Positions 1 through 10,173 of a stretch of 64,000 nt of DNA are shown piece by piece. Under the pieces are notes generated by a model, which worked only from the letters and a program-made list of their open reading frames with translations, ran no database searches and was not told the origin of the DNA. The translations under genes were made by a program, and so were the position numbers. The DNA is from Verrucomicrobiota bacterium JB023 (lineage in GTDB: Bacteria > Verrucomicrobiota > Verrucomicrobiia > Verrucomicrobiales > Akkermansiaceae): the NCBI GenBank assembly GCA_030673895.1, contig JAUTCR010000067.1, forward strand, positions 1-64,000, given 5' to 3'. Each line of letters starts with the position of its first letter. Position 1 is the first letter of the stretch.

Positions 1-1
1 G

Positions 2-2104
2 GAAAGCACGGCGATTTACGTCGCGTTCGAGTTGGAAGGAGATGCCTTCCCCGGTCACTCGCTGGTGATCTGGACGACCACTCCGTGGACGCTGCCAGCG
101 AACCTAGGCATCGCGGTCCATGAGCGCTTTGTCTATGTCGCGGGTGAGTTCGAGAAGGAGGGGGCGACTAAGAAGCTGATTATCGCCCGCGATTTGGTCG
201 GTCAATTCGCCGAAAAAACAGGCTGGGTGGCCAAGGGTGAACTGACCGAGCTTGATGGCAAAAAGCTGGAAGGCCTCCAAGCCAGTCATCCCTTCCTCGA
301 TCGTCAGTCCAAGGTGATCTTTGGTGGCTTCGTGACCGCAGATGCGGGCACCGGCGCCGTTCATATCGCCCCCGGCCACGGTGCCGATGACTATGTAGCC
401 GGACTACAAAACGGCCTCGAAGTTCTCTCCCCCGTCGATGATGATGGCAAATACACCGAGGAATGTGGGCTGCCTGATCTGGTCGGCAAGCACGTCTTCT
501 CCTGTAACAAGCCAATCGTGGAAATCCTGCGCGAGAACGGTTCGCTCCTCGGTGAAGAGACCTACAAGCATCAATACCCCTTCTGCTGGCGCTCCAAGAC
601 TCCCATCATCTTTCGTGCCGTAGAGCAGTTCTTCATCAAGATCGACGAGCTGCGCGAGACCGCCCTCAGCGAGATTGATAAGGTGCAATGGCTCCCTCAC
701 TGGGGTCGCAATCGAATCCATGGCACCGTGGAAGCACGGCCGGATTGGTGCATCTCTCGCCAGCGAACCTGGGGTGTTCCTCTCCCTGTCTTCTTCGATG
801 CGAAGGGTGAGGTCATCCTCGAGGCCGGGCTGGCACGTCGGATTGCCGACCTCGTCGAGAAGGAAGGCACGAACGTTTGGTTTGAGAAGAGTAACGAGGA
901 GTTGTGTGAGCTACTAGACCTTCCCTCCGGTTGCAAGCGGGCCACCGATACGCTCGATGTTTGGATTGACTCCGGTTCCAGTCACGTCGCGGTGATGGAG
1001 AAGAATCCCGAGCTGGGTGTGCCGGCGGATCTGTATCTGGAAGCGACCGATCAACACCGGGGATGGTTCCAGAGCTCTCTCATGCTCAGCGTCGGTTACC
1101 GCGGGACAGCGCCCTATAAGGCAGTCTTGACCCACGGCTTCGTCGTTGATCAGGAGAGCGGTGGAAAGATTTCCAAGAGTGCGGCAAAGAAGAAATCCAA
1201 GCCCACCGATGCCGCCCACTACTATAACAAGTATGGCGCCGACATCCTCCGTCTCTGGGTGAGCTCGGTCGATTGGCAGAATGAGGTTCCATTCGGAGAA
1301 AATCTTTTCCAACAAGTCGGAGAACCTTACCGACGCCTGAGGAATACTTTCAAGATCCTGCTGGGGAACCTGCACGGCTTTGATCCCGAGGCCCATGCGG
1401 TCCAGCCCGAGCAGATGACCCTCATTGATCGTTGGATCCTTGAGAGGCTGCACGCGGTGGTTGAAGACTGTCGCAAGGCTTACGAAGCCTACGAATTTCG
1501 TAAGGTCTTCTCCGTCGTCAACCAATTCTGCGCACACGACCTCAGCTCGCTCTACATCGACATGACGAAGGACCGTCTCTATTGTGATGAGGAGAATGGG
1601 CTCCGCCGTCGGGCCAGCCAAACTGCCATTTACGCCGTATTTGACTCGTTGGTTCGGCTGTTGGCTCCCATCATCGCCTACACGGCGGATGAGGCTTGGG
1701 AGCATGCGGGACGGGAAGGAAGCGTGCACGAGCAAGACTTCCCCGTGGCGGACGAACGCTTTGGGTCGGGTGAGGCCTCGGCGCTGGTCGATAGGCTTTT
1801 GGAAATCCGCGATCTCGTGCAGAGCCAGATCGAGCCCAAGGTGCAGGCAAAGGAATTTAAAAAGAACAACGAGGCCCACGTCACCCTCACCGTGCCTGCC
1901 AACCATCCTTGCCGGGAGGTTCTGAACGATGGAGAGTTCCTCAAAGAATTCTTCATCGTGGCTAAGATGGATCTCGTCGAGGGTGCTGAGCTCGCGGCGA
2001 CAGTTGCCAAGACAACGGATCCCATGTGCCCGCGCTGTCGCCGCTATGAGCCAGCCGTCGACGAGGCCGGCTTGTGCCAGCGCTGCCACGATGTGGTGAG
2101 TTGA
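2..2104 (+). CDS. ileS: Isoleucyl-tRNA synthetase, C-terminal part (5' end outside window)
   Basis: Frame open to the window edge. TTTPWTLPAN and DWCISRQRTWGVPLP motifs, KISKS signature (GGKISKSAAKKKSKP), anticodon-binding region and C-terminal zinc motif CPRCRRY...CQRCHD. Confidence 0.97.
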   Translation, partial: ESTAIYVAFELEGDAFPGHSLVIWTTTPWTLPANLGIAVHERFVYVAGEFEKEGATKKLIIARDLVGQFAEKTGWVAKGELTELDGKKLEGLQASHPFLDRQSKVIFGGFVTADAGTGAVHIAPGHGADDYVAGLQNGLEVLSPVDDDGKYTEECGLPDLVGKHVFSCNKPIVEILRENGSLLGEETYKHQYPFCWRSKTPIIFRAVEQFFIKIDELRETALSEIDKVQWLPHWGRNRIHGTVEARPDWCISRQRTWGVPLPVFFDAKGEVILEAGLARRIADLVEKEGTNVWFEKSNEELCELLDLPSGCKRATDTLDVWIDSGSSHVAVMEKNPELGVPADLYLEATDQHRGWFQSSLMLSVGYRGTAPYKAVLTHGFVVDQESGGKISKSAAKKKSKPTDAAHYYNKYGADILRLWVSSVDWQNEVPFGENLFQQVGEPYRRLRNTFKILLGNLHGFDPEAHAVQPEQMTLIDRWILERLHAVVEDCRKAYEAYEFRKVFSVVNQFCAHDLSSLYIDMTKDRLYCDEENGLRRRASQTAIYAVFDSLVRLLAPIIAYTADEAWEHAGREGSVHEQDFPVADERFGSGEASALVDRLLEIRDLVQSQIEPKVQAKEFKKNNEAHVTLTVPANHPCREVLNDGEFLKEFFIVAKMDLVEGAELAATVAKTTDPMCPRCRRYEPAVDEAGLCQRCHDVVS

Positions 2105-2111
2105 CTCTCTT

Positions 2112-2152
2112 TTCGGCTCCCCTTTCCTCTTTTGTAGGAGCCGAAGGGGAGC
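2112..2152. repeat. Compound inverted repeat downstream of ileS
   Basis: TTCGGCTCC(2112-2120)/GGAGCCGAA(2137-2145) and overlapping GCTCCCCTT(2116-2124)/AAGGGGAGC(2144-2152). Confidence 0.6.
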
Positions 2153-2251
2153 GACCTAGATTGGTTAATAGAGTTTTGGGGGCGCAAAACGACATCTCTC
2201 AATCAGACCAAGAAAACTCACCGAAGACCGATTGCCAGGGATAGCGCGAGT

Positions 2252-3337
2252 CTACAGCCTCCTGCTCATTCGGCTTGTCGCCAGAAGGGGCGGTTGCAAT
2301 CGGGTCGACTTGCTCTCGGGAAAGATATGTTTAATGAGGTGAATTATTTTTCTTAAAATCACCGATAGTAAAAACGTTAAGACGAGAATGAGAGGGGCAA
2401 TTGCGAGGTCGTGAAGGGCTCCCCCCATTCTGGCTCTTACCAAAAGATAGCTTGCAGGAGCGATGAGGTAGGGGTGCAGGATGTATATCCACAGCGTGTG
2501 GTTCTTTGCCAAGGAGCCCACGGTTTTCATTTTTGGAACGTGAATTTGCTGGGCAAGACCAAATAGCCCGATGGCGATCATGATCGTCCCAAAATAGATA
2601 GGACATTCCAAAAGGTCGATTTGCGGATGCAGTTGTTTCATTAGGAAATTCTCGGCCAGCTGGCTGAACGCTCCCGCAATCACCAAGCAAAGAGCAACCT
2701 TTAGAGGAATTGCGAAATTCGACAAGACAACGCCAAGGAGAATGAAACCTGTTCCAGCCAAGTTTCTTATGAAGAAAGTTTCGCTCACTCGGTCGCTCAA
2801 ATAGGTGCCAAAAACTACCCAGGATAGAATGGCGAGTGCTGAGAATCCCGGATAAAATCTGCTGAGACCGTGCTGGTCGGTCAGATAAATCAGAAAGAGG
2901 GAAGACCACATTGCGCCCAAGAACCAGAGGTGGAAATAAGAGCCGCGGAATGCCATTTTCCCGGAGAGGAATGCTTGAACCGTCTCTTCGGCTCCTTGGT
3001 TAACGAGAGAAAGGGGCAAGAGGACGACCGAGGCAATCAATAGCAGACTAAGGAAGCGACTGGCAGGCTGGAGCGATCGGTCTCTTTCTGTCTTCTTGCC
3101 CAGATAATATCCCGAGACGATGAAGAAGTAAGGGACGGCCCACCGACCCGAGTTCTTTAGGAAGACTCCGAGCCAGTCGGGAAGATGAGGGTAGGGTCCG
3201 ACGTGGAGAGAGATGACTGATAGGCATGCAAATATTCGGAAAATATCGATTCCGATATTTCTTTCTGTATTATTCATTAATGTTGGCGTTGTTGTTTGTC
3301 CACTTCGTGGAATAGTTAAACTATCTTTTGATGGCAA
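2252..3337 (-). CDS. Acyltransferase 3 family integral membrane protein
   Basis: N-terminal GIDIFRIFACLSVISLHVG...FFIVSGYYLGKK, typical of acyltransferase_3; multiple TM segments. Start may be 3274 (MNNTERNIGIDIFR). Confidence 0.85.
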   Translation of the reverse strand: MPSKDSLTIPRSGQTTTPTLMNNTERNIGIDIFRIFACLSVISLHVGPYPHLPDWLGVFLKNSGRWAVPYFFIVSGYYLGKKTERDRSLQPASRFLSLLLIASVVLLPLSLVNQGAEETVQAFLSGKMAFRGSYFHLWFLGAMWSSLFLIYLTDQHGLSRFYPGFSALAILSWVVFGTYLSDRVSETFFIRNLAGTGFILLGVVLSNFAIPLKVALCLVIAGAFSQLAENFLMKQLHPQIDLLECPIYFGTIMIAIGLFGLAQQIHVPKMKTVGSLAKNHTLWIYILHPYLIAPASYLLVRARMGGALHDLAIAPLILVLTFLLSVILRKIIHLIKHIFPESKSTRLQPPLLATSRMSRRL

Positions 3338-3566
3338 TAAAATAGAATGGGTTGAGTGCCCTTAGTTGTCTTGTTCGATGGTAATCAACGAGTTAAAAGG
3401 CTATAAATAATAGTAAGGATTTCCGATAATCAATGGTGGCTGTTGGAGAAAGCGGCGGTTGAAGGGCTTCTCTGAAGGTAACGATGACAGCGCTCCTCCG
3501 ATCGCAGGGGCAACAAAGCCTTGAGAATTTGCTCGAATCTGCGTCCATCAGGGGTTCCGAATCACG

Positions 3567-4145
3567 ATGTCCCAGCCCTCATTTCAGCTTCTCGGCAAGC
3601 TCTTGCTCGTCATCAGCCTCCCTCTCTACATTCTCGACCAGATCTCGAAATGGTGGGTGGTGAAGTTCTTCCCCGAGCCTCCGCAAGGCTACACCGGGAT
3701 CCATCCTGATGATGCTATCACCGTGATCCCGGGCTTTTTTAACCTGACGCGGGTGCACAATCAGGGGGTCGCTTTTGGCTTCGGCAATGGCACGGAGTGG
3801 GCACCGATTGTTTTTCTTCTCGTGCCTGCTCTCGCGGTGGGGCTCCTCCTGCATTTTTGGAAGAAGGGCGCATTCACGACCACTTCGATGAAGGTGGCCT
3901 GCGCGCTTCTTTTTTCCGGTATTGCCGGCAATGTGACGGACCGTCTCCTCCAAGGATTTCAGCTGTCGTATCTCCGCGATGCGTCATTTTGGGAGCGATT
4001 CAAGGCGGGCTACGTGGTCGATTTCCTCGATTTCACCATCCCGCTGATCAATTACCGTTGGCCAAGCTTCAACGTGGCGGATTCTTGCATTTCGGTGGCC
4101 GCAGTGCTTCTTGTGGTTTCAAGTTTTCGGGAAGAATCTTCTTAG
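3567..4145 (+). CDS. lspA: Lipoprotein signal peptidase (signal peptidase II)
   Basis: LDQISKWWV, NQGVAFG, GNVTDRL and VVDFLDF...WPSFNVADSCI motifs. Confidence 0.95.
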   Translation: MSQPSFQLLGKLLLVISLPLYILDQISKWWVVKFFPEPPQGYTGIHPDDAITVIPGFFNLTRVHNQGVAFGFGNGTEWAPIVFLLVPALAVGLLLHFWKKGAFTTTSMKVACALLFSGIAGNVTDRLLQGFQLSYLRDASFWERFKAGYVVDFLDFTIPLINYRWPSFNVADSCISVAAVLLVVSSFREESS

Positions 4146-4310
4146 ACGGGAACAAGGCTCGTCGAGGACCCTGGTCATCGGGGATGGCAACCGAATCGAT
4201 TCTCCGAATTTCGAGAGGCGAGCCGGATAGCGGGATGCGACCGCGGATGGGAGAGCAAAGGAGCGAATCTCTTGTGAGAAAAGGATGAGGCGCTTCGTTC
4301 TTATCCTCCT

Positions 4311-6188
4311 ATGATTTTGCGAGTCCTCGTTCTCTCGTCGCTAGCTCTTCTTACGGCCATTGCGAAAGAGCGGCCAAATATCGTCTGGATCACCTCCGAG
4401 GATAATTCCGCTCATTGGCTTGGCTGCTATGGAAACAAAGATGCGAAAACGCCTCACCTCGATCAGCTGGCTGCGGAGGGTCTTCGCTTCACCAGCTGTT
4501 TCTCCAATGCGCCGGTTTGTGCCGTCGCTCGGTCGACGATTCTGAGAGGGGTGCACGCGGTTAGTAGTGGCACCCAGCACATGCGGAGCCGTCATCTCAT
4601 CCCTTCACGATATTCGTCGTACGTCGACTCCTTCCGGGAAGCTGGCTACTATTGCACGAACAACTCAAAGACGGATTACAATTTCGCAGGGAACTACCAT
4701 AGCATGTGGGATGAGTGCGGAAAGGCGGCCCACTATAAAAACAGGAAGGACGACCAGCCGTTCTTTGCGGTCTTTAACATTGGCTCCTCACATGAATCGG
4801 CTCTCTTCGAAGGCAACATCAAAAAACGCAGGGCGAAAGGGCAGATCCCGTCTACGCCCCGTGTGCCGGCAGAGGACGTGTTGGTGCCTCCCTATCTCCC
4901 TGATCTACCTGCAATTCGTTCTGATATCGCGATCTATCACGATACGATGACCCTGATGGATCGCGAAGTGGGATCGATCCTGCAGGGACTTGAGGAGGCG
5001 GGGTTGGCTGAGAATACGATCGTCTTCTACTATGCCGACCATGGAGGTATCTTGCCGAGAGGGAAGCGATACCTGAGGGATACCGGAGTTCTGGTCCCCC
5101 TAATTGTTCGGATTCCTACGAAGTGGGAAAGCATCTCCACTCACCAAGCTGGCACGGTGGTGGAAGAGCCGGTATCGTTTGTTGATTTCGCACCGACAGC
5201 CTTGTCCGTAGCAGGACTGGATGCTCCGGAGGTGATGCAGGGACGGGCTTTCCTGGGCTCCAACCGTGAGGAGCCTGAGGAAGGTGAGCTGGAGTTTCTA
5301 TTCGCGGATCGCTTTGATTCCTACTACGGGATGCGTCGGGGAGTCACTGACGGTCGCTGGAAGTATATCCGCCGTTTCACCCCACACCTCCCGGCGGCAC
5401 CGTACAGTGAGTATCAATTCGGGCAAGCGGGCTGGAGGGCTTGGCGGGCTGCCTGGCAGGAGGGGCTTCTGGAGGAAAGGTTCAAGTCGATATGGGAGAG
5501 AGGGCAAGAAGTGGAGCTGCTCTTTGATACAGATGCGGATCCTTGGGAGACGACCAACTTGGCCAATCACGAGGCTCATCAGCAACGCCTCCGTTCGATG
5601 AGAAAGGGTTTGGAAAAGACGATGGCCCGGTATGGAGACACTGGGATCATTCCCGAGCCAATGTTCGACGAACTTGCCGGGAGCAAGCCACTTGCCGATT
5701 ACGTGAACAAGAGGCGGCCTGATTGGGCGGACTTGGTTCGCCTCTCGTTCATCGCAACGGAGGGGCAGGAGGAGAATCTGCCGGTTCTATTAAGCGAGGC
5801 GTCGTCCGACGATCCTCTCCGCCGATTCTGGGCCGCCCGGGGATTGATTCAATTGGGTGATGGTTCGGTCAAGGTTCGAGAATCTTTGGACCGGCTATTG
5901 GATGATTCTCATGCTGCCATCCGGGTGGAGGCAGCCTACGCCTTGTCCGCTCTCGGAGAAGGAGGGTTGGCCATCGAGGCTTTGCTCGCTGAGTTGGATA
6001 AGCCTCTCTCTCCCTACAATCAGCTTTACCTGCTCAACGCGTTCTCGCAGCTCGATGCGATGGATTCGATCCCGGACCGATGGATTTCGAAAGCACTGAA
6101 GGAGCACGCAGATGGAGGGAAACATGACTATGTCCTTCGCTTCGCTGAACGAGAGAGGAAGGCAAGGCGGCCAGAGCCGCGGAAGTGA
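4311..6188 (+). CDS. Sulfatase with C-terminal HEAT-like region
   Basis: RPNIVWITSEDNSAHWLGCYGN, NAPVCAVARSTILRG, YYADHGG; C-terminal RRFWAARGLIQLGD and AAIRVEAAYALSALGE repeats. Confidence 0.9.
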   Translation: MILRVLVLSSLALLTAIAKERPNIVWITSEDNSAHWLGCYGNKDAKTPHLDQLAAEGLRFTSCFSNAPVCAVARSTILRGVHAVSSGTQHMRSRHLIPSRYSSYVDSFREAGYYCTNNSKTDYNFAGNYHSMWDECGKAAHYKNRKDDQPFFAVFNIGSSHESALFEGNIKKRRAKGQIPSTPRVPAEDVLVPPYLPDLPAIRSDIAIYHDTMTLMDREVGSILQGLEEAGLAENTIVFYYADHGGILPRGKRYLRDTGVLVPLIVRIPTKWESISTHQAGTVVEEPVSFVDFAPTALSVAGLDAPEVMQGRAFLGSNREEPEEGELEFLFADRFDSYYGMRRGVTDGRWKYIRRFTPHLPAAPYSEYQFGQAGWRAWRAAWQEGLLEERFKSIWERGQEVELLFDTDADPWETTNLANHEAHQQRLRSMRKGLEKTMARYGDTGIIPEPMFDELAGSKPLADYVNKRRPDWADLVRLSFIATEGQEENLPVLLSEASSDDPLRRFWAARGLIQLGDGSVKVRESLDRLLDDSHAAIRVEAAYALSALGEGGLAIEALLAELDKPLSPYNQLYLLNAFSQLDAMDSIPDRWISKALKEHADGGKHDYVLRFAERERKARRPEPRK

Positions 6189-6293
6189 GGTCGCTGGAAG
6201 CACCGGCTTGCTCGGGAGGATGCACCGCCTTTACCAAAACTTAAGATGAACATCCAAGGAGATGGGCTAGTGTGAAAATAATACCCACAACCT

Positions 6294-7430
6294 ATGAAGA
6301 TGCACCCATCCTCCACTGCAGCCGTCATGAGTTTGCTGGCCTTGAGTCCGGCCTACTCACAATCGAGCGAGACAATCGATACCACGCGGAAGATCGTGGC
6401 AGTCGATCCTTCCCACTTCATCGCGGAAAGCTTGCTTGAAGAAATCATCCAGGAAGAGCGTGAATTGTCGGACGGCACAACCGCATTGTGTTATGTGATC
6501 AAGGCGAAGTCCCAACCTCATGAGCATGAGATGGGACCGTGGAGTCCCAGGACGGTGACCGATGGCCCGGAGAAAGGAGGCATCTGGTTCGAGAACGGTC
6601 GTGTTTACGACGTCGATGGGCCCTTTGTGCGAAACATGGCTGTGTTTTACAACGATCCGGAGTGGAGGCTCTTTCGCGAGGATGGAACGATCAAAATAAC
6701 GGAATCGAAGGAAGCTTTCCTTGCTGCCGCGCGGCCTGATGTCGACCCGGAATACAAGAATCACGTCGTAGAGGGGAAAAGTGAATGGTTCGAGGGAACG
6801 GTGACCACCTACGTGATTCCGGTGAAACCCATTCACTCGGAGGAGCCCTACCGCTTTGGTCATGGAGCCATTGGGCTTGCGTTCAATGGTGTTCATTACG
6901 ACCCGCCGGCACCGACCCAGGCAATTCTCGAGGCGCACACGTTGGCACCACTGGATGATGCCGGGGGGCATTTGAACCCGTTTGAGGGATATCACTATCA
7001 CGCGGCCACCGGTGATACCAAGGAGATCGGGCAAGACGATGGGCATGCTCCACAGATCGGCTACGCTCTTGATGGGTTTCCTATCTTTGCCCATCTAGAT
7101 GAGAACGGTCAGGCTTCCGAGGGTCTTGACGAATGTGGAGGCCACTACGACGAGGTGAGAGGCTACCACTACCATGCCGGAGCTCCGGGCGATAATCAGA
7201 TTTTCAAAGCCTTCCGGGGGATTCCAGGCTCCTACACTACGACCCGGCCGGAATGGGTAAAGGAGGGAGAGAACGCGCGCGGAAGTGGACGTGACGGTCG
7301 TCCTCCCCGAGGCGAAGGCCCTCCGCCCCATGAACGGCCTGAGCCTTCCACTCATGAAGGGCAGGGCGCTCACAGCCACCCCCATACCCACGACGGGGAA
7401 CCCCATACGCACGACGGAGAGCCTCACTAA
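6294..7430 (+). CDS. YHYH domain-containing secreted protein with His-rich tail
   Basis: Signal peptide; GYHYHAATGD, IGYALDGFPIF, GGHYDEVRGYHYHA; C-terminal HSHPHTHDGEPHTHDGEPH. Confidence 0.85.
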   Translation: MKMHPSSTAAVMSLLALSPAYSQSSETIDTTRKIVAVDPSHFIAESLLEEIIQEERELSDGTTALCYVIKAKSQPHEHEMGPWSPRTVTDGPEKGGIWFENGRVYDVDGPFVRNMAVFYNDPEWRLFREDGTIKITESKEAFLAAARPDVDPEYKNHVVEGKSEWFEGTVTTYVIPVKPIHSEEPYRFGHGAIGLAFNGVHYDPPAPTQAILEAHTLAPLDDAGGHLNPFEGYHYHAATGDTKEIGQDDGHAPQIGYALDGFPIFAHLDENGQASEGLDECGGHYDEVRGYHYHAGAPGDNQIFKAFRGIPGSYTTTRPEWVKEGENARGSGRDGRPPRGEGPPPHERPEPSTHEGQGAHSHPHTHDGEPHTHDGEPH

Positions 7431-7517
7431 TCCAATTGCCCCTTTCCTTTCGTTCCCTCCCTTAACGATGGGAAGGGGGGGAGGGGGAAAATCAACGGGT
7501 TAGCTGAGAGCGGGAGG

Positions 7518-8468
7518 TCAAGCGCAGGCCTTTAAAGCAAGGCCCGCGCGCATTCTCGGATCATTCTTCCAAGAGCTTAAATCGAGGCCGGTCAGCGACT
7601 CGGTCTCTTCGATATCGTTGATAAAGAGTGGAGCCAGCCGCTTAAGCGATTCCTCATTGAAGCTCGGCTTCTCCGCCTTGTGGGGAGGAATCACTTTGCG
7701 AACCACCCGGTCGCAATAGGTCCAAGCCTTGAGGGCGATCTGATTTGTAGACGATTTTTCAGGCCTCGGAGCGAGTCGGGTTCGATCTGAATTGTAGGTG
7801 TAAAGAAAGCGATTGCGTAACGTCGTCCATCTCAAGCGCATCACTCCATATTCAACTTTCTGAGGTCGCAAATTCAATAGGTCTTTGTTAAAATCAGGAG
7901 TTACGCCGATGAATTCCAAAGCTTTCTCGATCTCCTTGGAAGCATTCTTTACGATATCATCGTGAGTTGTGAAATAGCATTGGTTTTTGCCAAACTTTTT
8001 GATGTAGCGCTGAAGGCCGGGAGAGTAGAGGGAGAAGTTGACGATCTCTTCCGCCCGTTTCCACTTATCAATTTGGGTTCGATCCAAGAGTTGCTGTACC
8101 CCCTTGTTCAGCGGGACCGGTGGCCAGAAGCCGTCGGCAATATAGTGGTGAAAGGCGGAATTGAATCGGTCCAAGGGATTCCTCAACACGACAACGATTT
8201 TGGTCTTTGGAAAAGTTTTCGCAATGCGTTCGGGGACATCCTCGATACAGAGGTTGTTCGGGCGCTTAATTCCAAAGACGTGGTCTTCAGGAATTTCCTC
8301 AATAGTTGAAAGGAATGACTTCAAGCTTCCTTTTTCCCACTCCGGAGATTCAAAGACAGCGGTCTCTCCTGAGGGCGAGTGAACTTTGGGACAACTCGCC
8401 ACACAATCGTGTAAGAAGGACGATGCTGACTTTTGGGCACCGACTATGATAAAATCTATTTTGTTCAT
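7518..8468 (-). CDS. Sulfotransferase family protein
   Basis: 5'-PSB-like loop IIVGAQKSASSFLHDCV; VVVLRNPLDRFNSAFHHY (3'-PB-like); AT-richer than flanking genes. Confidence 0.85.
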   Translation of the reverse strand: MNKIDFIIVGAQKSASSFLHDCVASCPKVHSPSGETAVFESPEWEKGSLKSFLSTIEEIPEDHVFGIKRPNNLCIEDVPERIAKTFPKTKIVVVLRNPLDRFNSAFHHYIADGFWPPVPLNKGVQQLLDRTQIDKWKRAEEIVNFSLYSPGLQRYIKKFGKNQCYFTTHDDIVKNASKEIEKALEFIGVTPDFNKDLLNLRPQKVEYGVMRLRWTTLRNRFLYTYNSDRTRLAPRPEKSSTNQIALKAWTYCDRVVRKVIPPHKAEKPSFNEESLKRLAPLFINDIEETESLTGLDLSSWKNDPRMRAGLALKACA

Positions 8469-8913
8469 ATTCCCTCCAGTGAATCCTTTCTATGGCTGAA
8501 CGAAGGGGGTATCAAGAAGCATCTTGGAGGCTCTTCCTGCCTTTTTGATTGTTAGTCAATTGACAGGACAAATTTTTTCACTCGTTGATAATGAGCTTTT
8601 TATTTATCATAACTTAAATGAGCTGATTGTTCTTATTAATAAATTCACTTAATAAAAATCTCTTGAGAAAAGAGGATGGACTGAGGCCGCGTTTCCTTTT
8701 CGGGCCCTACTGGATGGGTGTGCGGCGCGAACGGCACCTTGAGAAAATCCGGAAGTCAGCAGGTTGCCGAAAAAGGTCGGGGGCGCGGTCGGAGGTTGAT
8801 TGCCGAGAATTCCCTAATGATGAACTCGACCAACGTTTTTCTCCCGCCTTGTCCTTGAGGAGGTCTTCCAGCCGTTGACTGGAGAACGAGCCTTTCAGAG
8901 GCGCTCTGAGAAT

Positions 8914-8942
8914 AAAAAAAGGGAAGCGCGCGAACGCTTCCC
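8914..8942 (-). terminator. Intrinsic terminator of the PfkB-family gene
   Basis: On the minus strand GGGAAGCG-TTCGCG-CGCTTCCC followed by TTTTTTT. Confidence 0.85.
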
Positions 8943-8962
8943 CGTAGCGTTTGAAATCGGTC

Positions 8963-9898
8963 TTACCAGCAGCACATCTCGCGGAAGAGCTCAAGGCGGG
9001 CGAGGAGCTCCGCTTCGGTGAGTGATTCCAGCCGGCGGGTGGAGAAGTCTTCGCAGGTGTAGCTGGCGAGGACGGAGCCCCGGACGACACCGTCGCGCAG
9101 TTCTTCAAAGGTGAACTCGGTCTTGCCGAGCGATGCTAGGTAGCCGGCGAGACCGCCCAAGAAGGTGTCGCCTGCTCCGGTGGGGTCTTGCACGTCCTCC
9201 AGCGGGAAGGCGCCGCAGCGGAAGAGGCCGTGGTGGTCCTCCTGCGGGCCGAAAAGAATGGCTCCGAATTCGCCCAACTTGATGACGACATATTTGGGTC
9301 CTTTTTCGCGAAGAATCTTGCCGGCAGTGACGAGGTTCTTGGTTTGGGCAAAGTCGCGGGCCTCGCTCTCGTTGATGACGAGGAGGTCGACTTGCTTAAG
9401 CACTTCATGGAGTTCCGCGTTCGCGATCTCAATCCAGAGGTCCATGGTATCGATGAGCACGAATTTGTTCTCAGCTTTGCAGGCGGAGATCATCTCCATC
9501 TGATTCTGTGGCGACATGTTCGCGCAGACCACGATGGGGCTGTCGGCGGCGGGGCCGGGCACCTTGACCGACCAGCTTTCGAGGACATTGAGGCCGACGC
9601 TTAGCGTCTTCCGGTCGTTCATGCTGTTGAAGTATTCACCTGTCCAAGTGAAAGACTCGCCTTCGCTCCGTTCGAGCGAGTTCAGGCAGACGCCACGGGA
9701 TTCGAGCATGGAGAGATGCTCCGCCGGAAAGTCCTTCCCGACGATGCCCACCAGGTTGACGGGCTTGGAGAAGAAGGTGGCCGCAAGGGAGGCGAATGAA
9801 GCTGAGCCGCCGAGCAGGTTTTCATGCTTGGCTGCGGGGGTGATGACGTTGTCGATGGCGACGGTTCCTCCGATGACGATTGGCAGTGAGTCGGACAT
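8963..9898 (-). CDS. PfkB-family carbohydrate kinase
   Basis: GGSASFASLAATFF, C-terminal DPTGAGDTFLGGLAGYLA. Start chosen at 9898 (MSDSLPIVIGG); the track ORF runs to 10078. Confidence 0.9.
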   Translation of the reverse strand: MSDSLPIVIGGTVAIDNVITPAAKHENLLGGSASFASLAATFFSKPVNLVGIVGKDFPAEHLSMLESRGVCLNSLERSEGESFTWTGEYFNSMNDRKTLSVGLNVLESWSVKVPGPAADSPIVVCANMSPQNQMEMISACKAENKFVLIDTMDLWIEIANAELHEVLKQVDLLVINESEARDFAQTKNLVTAGKILREKGPKYVVIKLGEFGAILFGPQEDHHGLFRCGAFPLEDVQDPTGAGDTFLGGLAGYLASLGKTEFTFEELRDGVVRGSVLASYTCEDFSTRRLESLTEAELLARLELFREMCCW

Positions 9899-10173
9899 GC
9901 GACTTGCTTGGGTTAAATCGGCGGAAAGAGAAACAAAAAACGCCGTTTCTCTTGGATTGGGAGCTGTTAGGTTGAGTTGGAATTCTCCTGAGAGTGCTCG
10001 CGGATTTGCGCAGCGAAGAAGGTGAATGGGGCTCGCAGAGTCTCCGGAAAGTCGTGGCCCGGGCATCATCGGAATCATCTAGGATGCATTGCTTCTTGCC
10101 GCTTTGTTCGGAGGTCTTGAATTAGGCTTTGGAGGAGGAGCTCATGCCGCTACTCTCTCGGGCCCCTTAAATT

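Noticed and set aside
914-2089. 391-aa minus-strand ORF
   Set aside because: Fully antisense to ileS; composition is an artefact of GC-rich codon usage with no recognisable motifs.
8627-8910. Possible gene or relic between the sulfotransferase and PfkB genes
   Set aside because: No frame on either strand gives a recognisable domain; left as unexplained intergenic DNA.
10079-10173. Possible glmS ribozyme upstream of glmS
   Set aside because: The interval is short and I could not identify the ribozyme core pattern.
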